Of a stretch of DNA of 64,000 bases, positions 54,761 to 63,826 are shown piece after piece. The DNA lies in NCBI RefSeq assembly GCF_004217615.1, contig NZ_SHLD01000001.1, positions 2,418,001-2,482,000 of the forward strand, read 5' to 3'. Positions within the stretch are counted from its first letter, which is position 1; each line of letters begins with the position of its first letter. Origin of the DNA: Micromonospora kangleipakensis. Lineage in GTDB: Bacteria > Actinomycetota > Actinomycetes > Mycobacteriales > Micromonosporaceae. A program made the translations under genes and the position numbers. Below the pieces are notes generated by a model. That model worked only from the letters and a program-made list of their open reading frames with translations, had not been told where the DNA came from and searched no databases.

Positions 54761-57247
54761 ATGACCCTGCCGACACCGCCCAAGAGCGGCCCCGCGCCGA
54801 GCGGCGTCCCAGATCGTGCGCGCGTCGTCGTGGTGGGCGGCGGGATCATCGGGACCTCCGTCGCGTACCACCTCGCCCACCTCGGGTGGACCGACGTGGT
54901 GCTGCTCGAACGCGACCAACTGACGTCCGGCACCACATGGCACGCGGCCGGGCTGATGGTCACGTTCGGCTCGACGTCCGAGACCTCCACAGAGATGCGC
55001 AGGTACACCCGCGACCTGTACGCCCGACTCGAGGCCGAGACCGGGCTCGCCACCGGGTTGAAGCAAGTCGGCTTCATCGAACTCGCGACCGAACCGGGCC
55101 GCCTGGAGGAATACCGCCGCGTCTCGGCGTTCAACCGGTACTGCGGAGTCGACGTTCACGAGATCTCGCCGGGCGAGGTCAAGAAGCTGTTCCCCCTCGC
55201 CCGCACGGACGACCTGCTCGCCGGCTTCTACGTGCCGCAGGACGGCCGGGCGAACCCTGTGGACGTCACGATGTCGCTCGCCAAGGGCGCCCGGATGAAG
55301 GGGGTGAAGATCTTGGAGGGCGTCCCGGCTACGGGCGTGCTGCGGCGGGGCGGCGCGGTGACAGGCGTACGGACACCGTACGGCGACATCGAGGCCGAGT
55401 ACGTCGTCAACTGCGCGGGCATGTGGGCCCGCCAGCTCGGCGCGGCTGCGGGCGTGAACATCCCGCTGCAGGCGGCCGAGCACTACTACCTGATCACCGA
55501 GCCCGTCGAGGGCGTCGACGGATCCCTGCCCGTACTCGAAGACCCGGCGTCGTACGGCTACTTCCGCGAGGAGGGCGGCGGGCTGATGCTCGGGCTCTTC
55601 GAGACCGTCTGCGCGCCCTGGAAGATCGAGGGCATCCCCGACAACTTCTCGTTCGGGGAGCTACCGCCCGACTGGGACCGGATGGCGCCATACCTGGAAA
55701 AGGCGATGGAGCGGATCCCGGTCTCGATGGAGGTGGGCGTCCGCAAGTTCTTCTGCGGGCCCGAGAGCTTCACCCCCGACCTGCAGCCGATCGTCGGCGA
55801 GGCGCCCGAGCTGAAGAACTATTTCGTGGCGGCCGGGCTGAACTCCATCGGCATCCTGACGGGGGGCGGGATCGGTCGCGCACTCGCCCACTGGATCGTC
55901 GACGGCCGACCGGACATCGACGTCACCGGCATCAACATCGACCGGCTGCACGCCTACCAGAGCAACCCGGAGTACCGGGCGACGCGCACGGTCGAGTCGC
56001 TCGGCATGGTCTACCAGTGCCACTACCCGGGCCGCTCGATGCAGACCGCTCGCAATGCGAAGCTCTCCCCGCTGCACCACCGGCTCGTCGAGCAGCGCGC
56101 GTACTTCAAGGACGTGAGCGGTTGGGAGGGTGCCGACTGGTACGCGCCCGAGGGTGTCGAGCCGAAGGTCGATGCGCTGTCGTGGGGGCGGCAGAACTGG
56201 TTCCCGTACTGGGAGGCCGAGCACCGCGCCGCCCGCGAAGGCGTGATCCTCATGGACATGTCGTTCATGTCGAAGTTCCTCGTGCAGGGACGCGACGCTG
56301 GACGCGAACTCGAGCGCATCTCCGCCAACCGCGTCGACGGCGAGGCGGGCGTCATCACCTACACGCAGTGGCTCAACGAGGGCGGGACGCTCGAGGCCGA
56401 CCTCACGGTTACCAAGCTCGGGGACGACCGGTTCTGGGTCGTTGCCTCGGACACGGCGCACCGGCACGTCGAAGCGAGGATGCGCCGCCACTTCGGGGAC
56501 GCGCACGCGTTCGTCACCGACGTCTCGGGTGGCTACGCGCAGATCAACATCCAGGGACCGCGCTCGCGGGAACTGCTGGCGTCGGTGACGACGCAGGACA
56601 TGTCCAACGAGGCGTTCCCGTTCCGCACGGCGCGCGAGATCGACCTCGGGTTCGCCCGCGTGCTCTGCATCCGCATCACCTACCTCGGCGAACTGGGGTA
56701 TGAGCTCTACATCCCCGCCGAGCAGGCCGTGCACGTCTACGACCGGCTCGTCGAGGCGGGCCGGGCGGTGGGTCTGCGGCATGCCGGGCTCAAGGCGCTG
56801 TCGAGTCTGCGGATGGAGAAGGGCTACCGCGACTACGGGCACGACATCGACAACACCGACTCGGTCCTCGAAGCCGGTCTTGGCTTCGCAGTCGCGCTCG
56901 ACAAGCCGGGCGGCTTCATCGGCCGCGAGGCCGTGCTGGCCAAGAAGGCCGAGGGGCCGCTCACCCGCCGGCTCGTGCAGGTGCTGGTCACCGACCCCGA
57001 ACCGTTGATGTTCCACGCCGAGGTCGTGCGCCGCAACGGCACGCCGGTCGGCTACATCCGGGCGGCCTCGTACGGCTTCTCGCTCGGTGGGGCGGTCGGC
57101 CTCGCGATGGTTGACGCACGCCAGCCGCTCGATCAGGCGTGGATCGATTCCGGCAAGTGGACCGTCGAGATCGGCGCCTCGACCTACCCGGCCGTGGTCT
57201 CGCTGCGACCGCTCTACGATCCCGCCAACAAACGGATAAAGATGTGA
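54761..57247 (+). CDS. FAD-dependent dehydrogenase with GcvT domains (dimethylglycine/sarcosine dehydrogenase-like)
   Basis: 828 residues. The FAD-binding fold has VVVVGGGIIGTSVAYHLAH near residue 22. H61 in SGTTWHAAGL is the position of the covalent flavin histidine in dimethylglycine dehydrogenase. The DAO domain runs to ~380 (GILTGGGIGRALAHWIVDG). FAO_M and GcvT/aminomethyltransferase domains follow (YAQINIQGPRSRELL, TYLGELGYELYIP, AGLKALSSLRMEKGYRDYG). Such enzymes oxidise N-methyl groups and pass them to tetrahydrofolate. No partner genes for betaine or glycine cleavage lie nearby. It is flanked by a transposase fragment and a methyltransferase fragment, so it may be acquired. Confidence 0.9.
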   Translation: MTLPTPPKSGPAPSGVPDRARVVVVGGGIIGTSVAYHLAHLGWTDVVLLERDQLTSGTTWHAAGLMVTFGSTSETSTEMRRYTRDLYARLEAETGLATGLKQVGFIELATEPGRLEEYRRVSAFNRYCGVDVHEISPGEVKKLFPLARTDDLLAGFYVPQDGRANPVDVTMSLAKGARMKGVKILEGVPATGVLRRGGAVTGVRTPYGDIEAEYVVNCAGMWARQLGAAAGVNIPLQAAEHYYLITEPVEGVDGSLPVLEDPASYGYFREEGGGLMLGLFETVCAPWKIEGIPDNFSFGELPPDWDRMAPYLEKAMERIPVSMEVGVRKFFCGPESFTPDLQPIVGEAPELKNYFVAAGLNSIGILTGGGIGRALAHWIVDGRPDIDVTGINIDRLHAYQSNPEYRATRTVESLGMVYQCHYPGRSMQTARNAKLSPLHHRLVEQRAYFKDVSGWEGADWYAPEGVEPKVDALSWGRQNWFPYWEAEHRAAREGVILMDMSFMSKFLVQGRDAGRELERISANRVDGEAGVITYTQWLNEGGTLEADLTVTKLGDDRFWVVASDTAHRHVEARMRRHFGDAHAFVTDVSGGYAQINIQGPRSRELLASVTTQDMSNEAFPFRTAREIDLGFARVLCIRITYLGELGYELYIPAEQAVHVYDRLVEAGRAVGLRHAGLKALSSLRMEKGYRDYGHDIDNTDSVLEAGLGFAVALDKPGGFIGREAVLAKKAEGPLTRRLVQVLVTDPEPLMFHAEVVRRNGTPVGYIRAASYGFSLGGAVGLAMVDARQPLDQAWIDSGKWTVEIGASTYPAVVSLRPLYDPANKRIKM

Positions 57248-57249
57248 GG

Positions 57250-57484
57250 GGTAGGAGTATCCACCGATCTCATCGAGCTCTATCTCATCCACCCTGGGCA
57301 TGACCGGGTTGATCGATTCGGGCTCGTACATCACACGGGTGGTCGGGCGTCCGAAGGCCGATGCCTGGAAGAGCCGGTCCAGGTCCTCCTCAGTCCGGTG
57401 GACGAGCCGCCAGTCCAGCACGTGGTCCATCAGCGCCTTGGTCACGTTGCGCGGATGGAAGTTGCCGACGATGAGGCGGCCCAC
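57250..57484 (-). pseudogene. SAM-dependent methyltransferase, C-terminal fragment
   Basis: Antisense to the intergenic space after the dehydrogenase, the minus strand encodes GRLIVGNFHPRNVTKALMDH, VLDWRLVHRTEEDLDRLFQA and SAFGRPTTRVMYEPESINPV. This is the C-terminal end of a class I methyltransferase related to those annotated as EF (extracellular factor) biosynthesis methyltransferases. The N-terminal SAM-binding part is missing and no proper start or stop frames it. Confidence 0.7.
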
Positions 57485-57516
57485 CGGGCCGCACCGTTGG
57501 GTCGGCGTGACGACGC

Positions 57517-58077
57517 GTGGACCGCACGAGCAGCGCTCGACCTGTTGCCGGAGAACACGGCCCGCGCGTGGAGGTGCTGCGTGGCTGCGTCGTGGTCACG
57601 CCCGGATGCGGGCCCGACCGGCGGGTGGTGCAACGGGAGCTTGCCTATCGCCTCCGGCAGGCGGGACGATCGGCTCGCGTGTGGGCTTACCACTCGGTCA
57701 ATGTCATCTCTGGGGATGATCTCTTTATCCCGGATCTCGCCATGTTGCGCACTACGGGAGGCGGTCGAACGGCGATTGACATCTCATCGGCGGTCCTGCT
57801 CGGCGAGATCGTGTCGCCGGCCGACCACCGCAGCGGTGTGATCGACCGGCGTCGCGAGTACGCCGCGGCCGAGGTTCCCTTCTTCCTCCGGGTCGACCTG
57901 CGTAACCGGGTTCCTGCGCTGGCCCTCCACGAGCTGGTCGAGGGGGAGTACCAGGCGCTCTCCGCCGCAGCCGCCGGCACCACCTTCGTCATGCGGCGGC
58001 CGTTCGAGTTCACGGTCGACCCGGCCGATCTGCTCGACGAGGAGGCGCTGGTGGAGGAACCGGACAGCGGGGAGTGA
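57517..58077 (+). CDS. Uma2-family (DUF820) endonuclease-like protein, 5' end probably frameshifted
   Basis: 186 residues from a GTG at 57517. PD-(D/E)xK-like landmarks are [28 protein letters not shown] and [11 protein letters not shown]; the usual lysine before YA is arginine here ([15 protein letters not shown]), which may abolish activity. A family-type N-terminus ([18 protein letters not shown]) is found in another frame just upstream, and inserting one base near 57561-57568 would join it to RVEVLRG. The present 5' end ([16 protein letters not shown]) is therefore probably an artefact of that frameshift. Uma2 genes are abundant, poorly understood restriction-endonuclease-like genes in actinobacteria. 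Confidence 0.65.
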   Translation: MDRTSSARPVAGEHGPRVEVLRGCVVVTPGCGPDRRVVQRELAYRLRQAGRSARVWAYHSVNVISGDDLFIPDLAMLRTTGGGRTAIDISSAVLLGEIVSPADHRSGVIDRRREYAAAEVPFFLRVDLRNRVPALALHELVEGEYQALSAAAAGTTFVMRRPFEFTVDPADLLDEEALVEEPDSGE

Positions 58078-58120
58078 GGCTCCCAGCGGGCGCTCAGGAC
58101 GCCTGGGGAAGAATGGCCGG

Positions 58121-59332
58121 GTGACCTCTCCCCGCGACCTCGTCCTGCTCGGCTCCACCGGCTCGATCGGTACCCAGGCCATCGACATCGTCCGGCGCAA
58201 CCCCGACCGGTTCCGGGTGGTCGCGCTCGGCGCGGGCGGCGGCAACGTCGAACTGCTCGCCGCGCAGGCCCTCGAACTGGGCGTCGAGGCGGTCGGCGTG
58301 GCGAAGGCGTCCGCCGCGCAGGATCTCCAGCTCGCCTTCTACGCCGAGGCGAGCCGGCGCGGCTGGGCCACCGGGGACTTCAAGCTGCCGAAGATCGTGG
58401 CCGGGCCGGACGCGATGACCGAGCTGGCGCAGTGGCCGTGCGACGTCGTGCTCAACGGGGTGGTCGGCTCGCTGGGGCTGGCGCCGACCCTGGCGGCGCT
58501 GCGCGCCGGTCGTACCCTCGCCCTGGCGAACAAGGAGTCGCTCGTCGCCGGCGGCCCGCTGGTCAGGGCCGCGGTGACGCGGCCGGGGCAGATCGTCCCC
58601 GTTGACTCCGAGCACTCGGCGCTGGCGCAGTGCCTGCGCGGGGGCACCCGCGCCGAGGTGCGGCGGCTGGTGGTCACCGCCAGCGGCGGCCCGTTCCGGG
58701 GCCGGCGCCGCGACGAGTTGACCGAGGTCACGCCCGCGCAGGCCCTGGCCCACCCGACCTGGAACATGGGTCCCGTCGTCACGATCAACTCCGCGACCAT
58801 GGTCAACAAGGCGCTGGAGGTGATCGAGGCGCACGAGCTGTTCGACGTGCCGTACGCCGACATCGAGGTGATGGTCCACCCGCAGTCGGTGATCCACTCG
58901 ATGGTCGAGTTCACCGACGGCTCGACCCTGGCGCAGGCCAGCCCGCCGGACATGCGGCTGCCCATCGCGCTCGGCCTCGGCTGGCCGGACCGGGTGCCGG
59001 GGGCCGCCGCCGCGGTGGACTGGACGAAGGCCCACACCTGGGAGTTCTTCCCGCTGGACGACGCCGCGTTCCCGGCGGTCGCGCTGGCCAAGGCCGCCGG
59101 CGAGGCCGGGCGCTGCCGGCCGGCGATCTACAACGCGGCCAACGAGGAGTGCGTCGCGGCCTTCGTCGCCGGGCGGCTGCCGTTCCTCGGCATCGTCGAC
59201 ACCCTCGAGCGGGTGTTGGAGGACGCTCCCGACTTCGCGGAACCAGGTACCGTCGAGGACGTGCTCGCCGCCGAGTCGTGGGCACGAACGCACGCCCTGG
59301 AGATCATCGCGGCGTCGGTGGAAGGAGCCTGA
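58121..59332 (+). CDS. dxr: 1-deoxy-D-xylulose 5-phosphate reductoisomerase
   Basis: 403 residues. NADPH site [29 protein letters not shown]; metal/substrate-site [42 protein letters not shown] and [14 protein letters not shown] are all present. Converts DXP to MEP in the non-mevalonate isoprenoid pathway. The stop overlaps the rseP start; ispG, two steps later in the pathway, follows rseP. Confidence 0.96.
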   Translation: MTSPRDLVLLGSTGSIGTQAIDIVRRNPDRFRVVALGAGGGNVELLAAQALELGVEAVGVAKASAAQDLQLAFYAEASRRGWATGDFKLPKIVAGPDAMTELAQWPCDVVLNGVVGSLGLAPTLAALRAGRTLALANKESLVAGGPLVRAAVTRPGQIVPVDSEHSALAQCLRGGTRAEVRRLVVTASGGPFRGRRRDELTEVTPAQALAHPTWNMGPVVTINSATMVNKALEVIEAHELFDVPYADIEVMVHPQSVIHSMVEFTDGSTLAQASPPDMRLPIALGLGWPDRVPGAAAAVDWTKAHTWEFFPLDDAAFPAVALAKAAGEAGRCRPAIYNAANEECVAAFVAGRLPFLGIVDTLERVLEDAPDFAEPGTVEDVLAAESWARTHALEIIAASVEGA

Positions 59333-60579
59333 TGGCAAACCTGCTCGGGGTGGCGCTCTTCGCCCTGGCGATCCTCATCTCGGTGAGCCTGCACGAGGCG
59401 GGGCACATGCTCACCGCCAAGGCCTTCGGGATGAAGGTCACGCGGTACTTCGTCGGCTTCGGCCCGACGCTGTGGTCGTTCAGGCGCGGGGAGACCGAGT
59501 ACGGCGTCAAGGGCATCCCGCTCGGCGGCTTCTGCAAGATCGTCGGTATGACGCCGCAGGACGACGACGTCGACCCGGCCGACGAGCCGCGCGCGATGTG
59601 GCGCTACCCGGTCTGGAAGCGGACGATCGTGATGTCCGCGGGCTCGATCACCCACTTCGCGCTGGCCCTGGTCGCGCTCTGGATCATGGCGGTCTCCGTC
59701 GGCCTGCCCAACCCGAAGTTCCCCGGCACCGAGCAGGAGTTCCTGGCCGAGCCGGCGGTGGTCGCCCTCGCCCCGTGCGTGGTGGTGGAGAACGCCAACC
59801 GGGCCTGCCAGCCCGGCGACCCGGCCAGCCCGGCGGCGAAGGCCCAGCTCCGGGACGGCGACCGGATCACCGCGGTCAACGGCAAGCCGGTGAACAGCTG
59901 GGGCGACATGCTGGACGTGGTCCGCGCCACCAACCCCGGCACGGCCACCGTCGACTACGTCCGCGACGGCGTCACGGCCGCCGCCACCGTCGACCTCGCT
60001 GCCGTGCAGCGTCCGCCGCTGGGCGACCCGAAGGGCGCCACCTCGTCGGTCTCCGCGCTCGGCGTCGCGCTCCGGCCCAGCACCCCGCAGCTGATCGAGT
60101 ACGGCCCGGTCGGCGCCTTCGGCGGCACCGCCGACTTCACCGGCACCATGGCGGTGCAGACCGCGCACGCCATGCAGCGCATCCCGCAGAAGGTCCCCGC
60201 CCTCTGGACCGCGATCACCGGCGGTGAGCGGGACGTGGACACCCCGATCAGCGTGGTCGGCGCCAGCCGGCTCGGCGGCGAGGCCGTGGCGAACGACGCT
60301 TGGTACACGTTCTTCATGCTCTTCGTCTCGCTGAACTTCTTCATCGGCGTGTTCAACCTGCTGCCGCTGCTCCCGCTGGACGGCGGCCACATCGCCATCG
60401 CCTGGTTCGAGCGGGTCCGGTCCTGGCTCTACGGCCGGATCGGCCGGGCGGATCCGGGCCGCGTCGACTACCTCAAGCTCATGCCCATCACGTACGCGGT
60501 GATCCTGATCGGTGGCGTGTTCACGCTGCTGACCGTGACCGCGGACGTCGTCAACCCGATCACGCTCTTCCCAAGGTGA
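59332..60579 (+). CDS. rseP: Site-2 protease RseP/Rip1-like (M50)
   Basis: 415 residues. The zinc-binding HEXXH motif H21-E-A-G-H25 lies in the first membrane helix (ILISVSLHEAGHMLTAKAFG); a PDZ domain spans roughly 160-230 (LRDGDRITAVNGKPVNSW), and LLPLLPLDGGHIAIAWFE supplies the third metal ligand. Cleaves membrane proteins such as anti-sigma factors within the bilayer. In mycobacteria the homologue Rip1 sits between dxr and ispG exactly as here. Confidence 0.94.
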   Translation: MANLLGVALFALAILISVSLHEAGHMLTAKAFGMKVTRYFVGFGPTLWSFRRGETEYGVKGIPLGGFCKIVGMTPQDDDVDPADEPRAMWRYPVWKRTIVMSAGSITHFALALVALWIMAVSVGLPNPKFPGTEQEFLAEPAVVALAPCVVVENANRACQPGDPASPAAKAQLRDGDRITAVNGKPVNSWGDMLDVVRATNPGTATVDYVRDGVTAAATVDLAAVQRPPLGDPKGATSSVSALGVALRPSTPQLIEYGPVGAFGGTADFTGTMAVQTAHAMQRIPQKVPALWTAITGGERDVDTPISVVGASRLGGEAVANDAWYTFFMLFVSLNFFIGVFNLLPLLPLDGGHIAIAWFERVRSWLYGRIGRADPGRVDYLKLMPITYAVILIGGVFTLLTVTADVVNPITLFPR

Positions 60580-60588
60580 GTGCCTGAA

Positions 60589-61761
60589 GTGACCGCTGTC
60601 AGTCTCGGTATGCCCCCCGTACCGCCGCCGCCGCTCGCCCCGCGTCGGGCCAGCCGCCAGATCATGGTCGGCTCGGTACCGGTCGGTGGGGGTGCGCCGG
60701 TCTCGGTGCAGTCCATGACCACCACCCTGACCGCCGACGTGAACGCCACGCTCCAGCAGATCGCCGAGCTGACCGCCTCCGGCTGTCAGATCGTCCGGGT
60801 GGCCGTGCCGTCGCAGGACGACGTCGAGGCGCTGCCGGCGATCGCGCGCAAGTCGCAGATCCCGGTGATCGCCGACATCCACTTCCAGCCGAAGTACGTC
60901 TTCGCGGCGATCGACGCCGGCTGCGCGGCCGTCCGGGTCAACCCGGGCAACATCCGCCAGTTCGATGACAAGGTGAAGGAGATCGCCAGGGCGGCCGGCG
61001 ACGCCGGGGTGCCGATCCGGATCGGCGTCAACGCCGGCTCACTGGACAAGCGGCTGCTCGCCAAGTACGGCAAGGCCACCGCCGAGGCGCTGGTCGAGTC
61101 GGCGCTCTGGGAGTGCTCGCTCTTCGAGGAGCACGGCTTCCGGGACATCAAGATCTCGGTCAAGCACAACGACCCGGTGGTCATGATCCGGGCGTACCGG
61201 CAGCTCGCCGAGAAGTGCGACTACCCGCTGCACCTGGGGGTGACCGAGGCGGGCCCGGCGTTCCAGGGCACCATCAAGTCGGCGGTCGCCTTCGGTGCGC
61301 TGCTGGCCGAGGGGATCGGCGACACCATCCGGGTCTCGCTGTCGGCCCCGCCGGTGGAGGAGATCAAGGTCGGCAACGCGATCCTGGAGTCGCTGGGCCT
61401 GCGCGAGCGGGGCCTGGAGATCGTCTCCTGCCCGTCCTGCGGTCGGGCCCAGGTCGACGTCTACAAGCTGGCCGAGGAGGTCACCGCCGGCCTGGAGGGG
61501 CTGCCGGTGCCGCTGCGGGTCGCCGTGATGGGCTGCGTGGTGAATGGCCCGGGTGAGGCCCGCGAGGCCGACCTCGGCGTCGCCTCCGGCAACGGCAAGG
61601 GGCAGATCTTCGTCAAGGGCCAGGTCGTCAAGACCGTCCCGGAGGCGCAGATCGTCGAGACGCTGATCGAGGAGGCACTGCGGATCGCCGACGAGATGGG
61701 CGCCGAGATCCCCGAGGAGCTTCGCGACATGGTCCCCGGTCCCCGGGTCACCGTGCACTGA
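60589..61761 (+). CDS. ispG: 4-hydroxy-3-methylbut-2-en-1-yl diphosphate synthase
   Basis: 390 residues from the GTG at 60589 (AAGGTGAG upstream; a GTG three codons earlier is also in frame). TIM-barrel part: [20 protein letters not shown] and [15 protein letters not shown]. The 4Fe-4S cysteines are in [13 protein letters not shown] and [17 protein letters not shown]. Catalyses the reductive ring opening of MEcPP to HMBPP. Ends the dxr-rseP-ispG run, followed by a terminator. Confidence 0.96.
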   Translation: MTAVSLGMPPVPPPPLAPRRASRQIMVGSVPVGGGAPVSVQSMTTTLTADVNATLQQIAELTASGCQIVRVAVPSQDDVEALPAIARKSQIPVIADIHFQPKYVFAAIDAGCAAVRVNPGNIRQFDDKVKEIARAAGDAGVPIRIGVNAGSLDKRLLAKYGKATAEALVESALWECSLFEEHGFRDIKISVKHNDPVVMIRAYRQLAEKCDYPLHLGVTEAGPAFQGTIKSAVAFGALLAEGIGDTIRVSLSAPPVEEIKVGNAILESLGLRERGLEIVSCPSCGRAQVDVYKLAEEVTAGLEGLPVPLRVAVMGCVVNGPGEAREADLGVASGNGKGQIFVKGQVVKTVPEAQIVETLIEEALRIADEMGAEIPEELRDMVPGPRVTVH

Positions 61762-61781
61762 CGTTCCGACGCACCGTCGGA

Positions 61782-61816
61782 AAGGGCGGCCGTCCCCGTG
61801 GGGGAGGGCCGCCCTT
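61782..61816. terminator. Terminator between ispG and padR
   Basis: 10-bp stem AAGGGCGGCC / GGCCGCCCTT with an inner CCCC/GGGG pairing, between convergent genes. A smaller dyad TTCCGAC/GTCGGAA lies just before it at 61764-61782. Confidence 0.85.
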
Positions 61817-61837
61817 CCGCGTACGTGGGTGAGCTGC

Positions 61838-62422
61838 TCACTCGGATTCGGCGAGGATGGCGTAGAGCTTGCGCCGGGTCTCGTCGAGCACCTGGGCGGC
61901 CCGTTCGCGCTGGTCGTCGGTGCCGGTCATCATCACCTGGCGCAGCGCGTTCATCGCCTGCGCGCCGGCGTCCCGGATGTCGTGCCAGCTGTTGACCGTG
62001 TTCTCGGCGAACTCCGCCCAGGGCGGGGTCTGCGCCGCCCCGGTGGCCTCCGGGCGCCCCTGGTCGGTGAGGGTGAACCGCTTGCGCCCGCCGCCCGATC
62101 CGTCGGTGGCGACGATGACGCCCTCGTCCTCCAGCAGTTGGAGGGTGGGGTAGATCGAGCCGGGGCTGGGCCGCCAGGCCCCGCCGGTGCGGGAGTCGAT
62201 CTCCTGGATCATCTCGTAGCCGTGCATCGGCCGCTCGGTGAGCAGGGCCAGCACGGCGCCCCGGACGTTGGGCCGGCGTCCCCGGCCGCGACCGCCCCGG
62301 CCGCCTCGCCCGCCGTGACCGTGCGGCCCGGGGTGGAACGGCGGCCCGGGCGGGAACGGGGGGAAGCCGAAGCCGCGCATCCGAGCCTCGTGCATCGCGT
62401 GCATCCGTCCGTGGAATCCCAT
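61838..62422 (-). CDS. PadR-family transcriptional regulator
   Basis: 194 residues from the ATG at 62422, with AAGGAG eight bases upstream. A Gly/Arg/His/Pro-rich N-terminal tail of ~45 residues precedes the winged helix: NVRGAVLALLTERPMHGYEM, RPSPGSIYPTLQLLEDEGVI and GGRKRFTLTDQGR. The C-terminal helix (DDQRERAAQVLDETRRKLYA) dimerises PadR proteins. Divergent from an MFS gene across a 44-bp dyad that is its probable operator. Confidence 0.9.
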   Translation of the reverse strand: MGFHGRMHAMHEARMRGFGFPPFPPGPPFHPGPHGHGGRGGRGGRGRGRRPNVRGAVLALLTERPMHGYEMIQEIDSRTGGAWRPSPGSIYPTLQLLEDEGVIVATDGSGGGRKRFTLTDQGRPEATGAAQTPPWAEFAENTVNSWHDIRDAGAQAMNALRQVMMTGTDDQRERAAQVLDETRRKLYAILAESE

Positions 62423-62444
62423 CGGACTCTCCTTCACTCCGTAG

Positions 62445-62488
62445 TGTCGCTGATGCATCGACGATATATCGGCAACGCATCGGCGACA
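62445..62488. promoter_or_regulatory. 44-bp dyad, probable PadR operator
   Basis: TGTCGCTGATGC at 62445-62456 and GCATCGGCGACA at 62477-62488 are inverted with one mismatch, and share their centre with the perfect inner palindrome CGATATATCG at 62462-62471. It lies in the 122-bp gap between divergent padR and the MFS gene, covering both promoter regions. PadR binding is inference. Confidence 0.75.
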
Positions 62489-62544
62489 AGACGAATCGTG
62501 GGACGGGACGGCAAACCGTACGTACGTCTTGCTAGGCTGCCGGC

Positions 62545-63771
62545 GTGCGCCTGCTTCCCGAACCGGGCCCGGCCCGGACCCTCGCCCTCTCCACGCTGGT
62601 CAACACCGTCGGCCGGGGCACCTGGCTGACCGTCAGCGCGCTCTTCCTGACCCGTTCGGTCGGCCTGACCGTGGCCCAGGTCGGCCTCGGCCTCACCGTC
62701 ACCGCGCTGGTCAGCCTGGTGGCCAGCACCCCGATGGGCTACCTCGCCGACCGGTACGGCCCGCGCGGCATCCAGCTCACCGCGCTGCTCGCCTCCGCCG
62801 CCTGCACCGCCGCCCTGATCGCCGTCCGGTCCTTCCCGACCTTCCTCGTCGTCGGGATGCTGATGGCGATCGCCGACGCGGCAAGCCGGGGCGCCCGGGG
62901 CGCGCTGATCGCCGGGGCCGTCCCCGCCGAGCAGCGGGTGCGTACCCGGGCCTGGCTGCGCGCCGTCACCAACGTCGGCATCTCGGTCGGCGCCGTGGTC
63001 GCCGGCTTCGGCCTCGCCGCGGACACCCGGGCCGGGTACGTGGCCCTGATCCTGCTCGACTGCGTGACGTACCTGGTCGCCGCGGCGATCCTGCTCCGGC
63101 TGCCGGCCGTCCCGCCGGTACCCGCGCCCGCGCACGGCCCGCGGCTGATCGCCCTGCGGGACCGCCCGTTCCTGGCCTTCACGGTCCTCGACGGGCTGCT
63201 CTCGATGCACTTCGGGCTGATCAACATTGCCCTGCCGCTCTGGATCGCCGACCACACCACCGCCCCGGACTGGCTCGTCTCGGCCTGCATGCTGGTCAAC
63301 ACCGTCATCGTGGTGCTCTTCCAGGTGCGCGCCTCGCGCGGCACCGAGGACCTGGCCGGGGCGGCCCGCGCCGCCCGCCGGGCCGGCGGGGTCATCGCGG
63401 TCGCCTGCGGGCTCTTCGCCGTGAGCGGGGGCGTGGCGACCCCGGCCGCGGTGGCGCTGCTGCTCGCCGGGGCGTTCGTGCACGTGATCGGCGAGCTGTG
63501 GCACGCGGCGGCCGGCTGGGGGATCTCCTTCGGCCTGGCCCCGGCCCACGCCCAGGGGCAGTACCAGGGCGCGTACGGGATGGGCATGCAGCTCGGCGGG
63601 ATGATCGCGCCGGTGGTGGTGACCACCCTGGCGGTCGGGTGGGGGGTGCCCGGCTGGCTGCTGCTGGGCGCGCTCTTCCTCCTGCTCGGGCTGCTGGTGC
63701 CGCCCGTCGTGGCGTGGGCGCGGCGGTCCCGCCCGGCCGAGCCGGCGCCCGCGCCGGTCCCGGTTGGCTGA
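62545..63771 (+). CDS. MFS transporter (12-TM)
   Basis: 408 residues, GTG start. About 12 membrane segments; GYLADRYGPRGIQL is the conserved loop 2-3 motif. The C-terminus ends in a Pro/Ala-rich tail. It lies divergent from padR and shares the dyad operator, so it is probably PadR-controlled export of a small molecule. The substrate is unknown. Confidence 0.88.
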   Translation: MRLLPEPGPARTLALSTLVNTVGRGTWLTVSALFLTRSVGLTVAQVGLGLTVTALVSLVASTPMGYLADRYGPRGIQLTALLASAACTAALIAVRSFPTFLVVGMLMAIADAASRGARGALIAGAVPAEQRVRTRAWLRAVTNVGISVGAVVAGFGLAADTRAGYVALILLDCVTYLVAAAILLRLPAVPPVPAPAHGPRLIALRDRPFLAFTVLDGLLSMHFGLINIALPLWIADHTTAPDWLVSACMLVNTVIVVLFQVRASRGTEDLAGAARAARRAGGVIAVACGLFAVSGGVATPAAVALLLAGAFVHVIGELWHAAAGWGISFGLAPAHAQGQYQGAYGMGMQLGGMIAPVVVTTLAVGWGVPGWLLLGALFLLLGLLVPPVVAWARRSRPAEPAPAPVPVG

Positions 63772-63826
63772 CCCGGTCATCAGGTCGGCCGGCGCGCCCG
63801 GGGGCCGATCTGGCAGGCTGGTAGCC

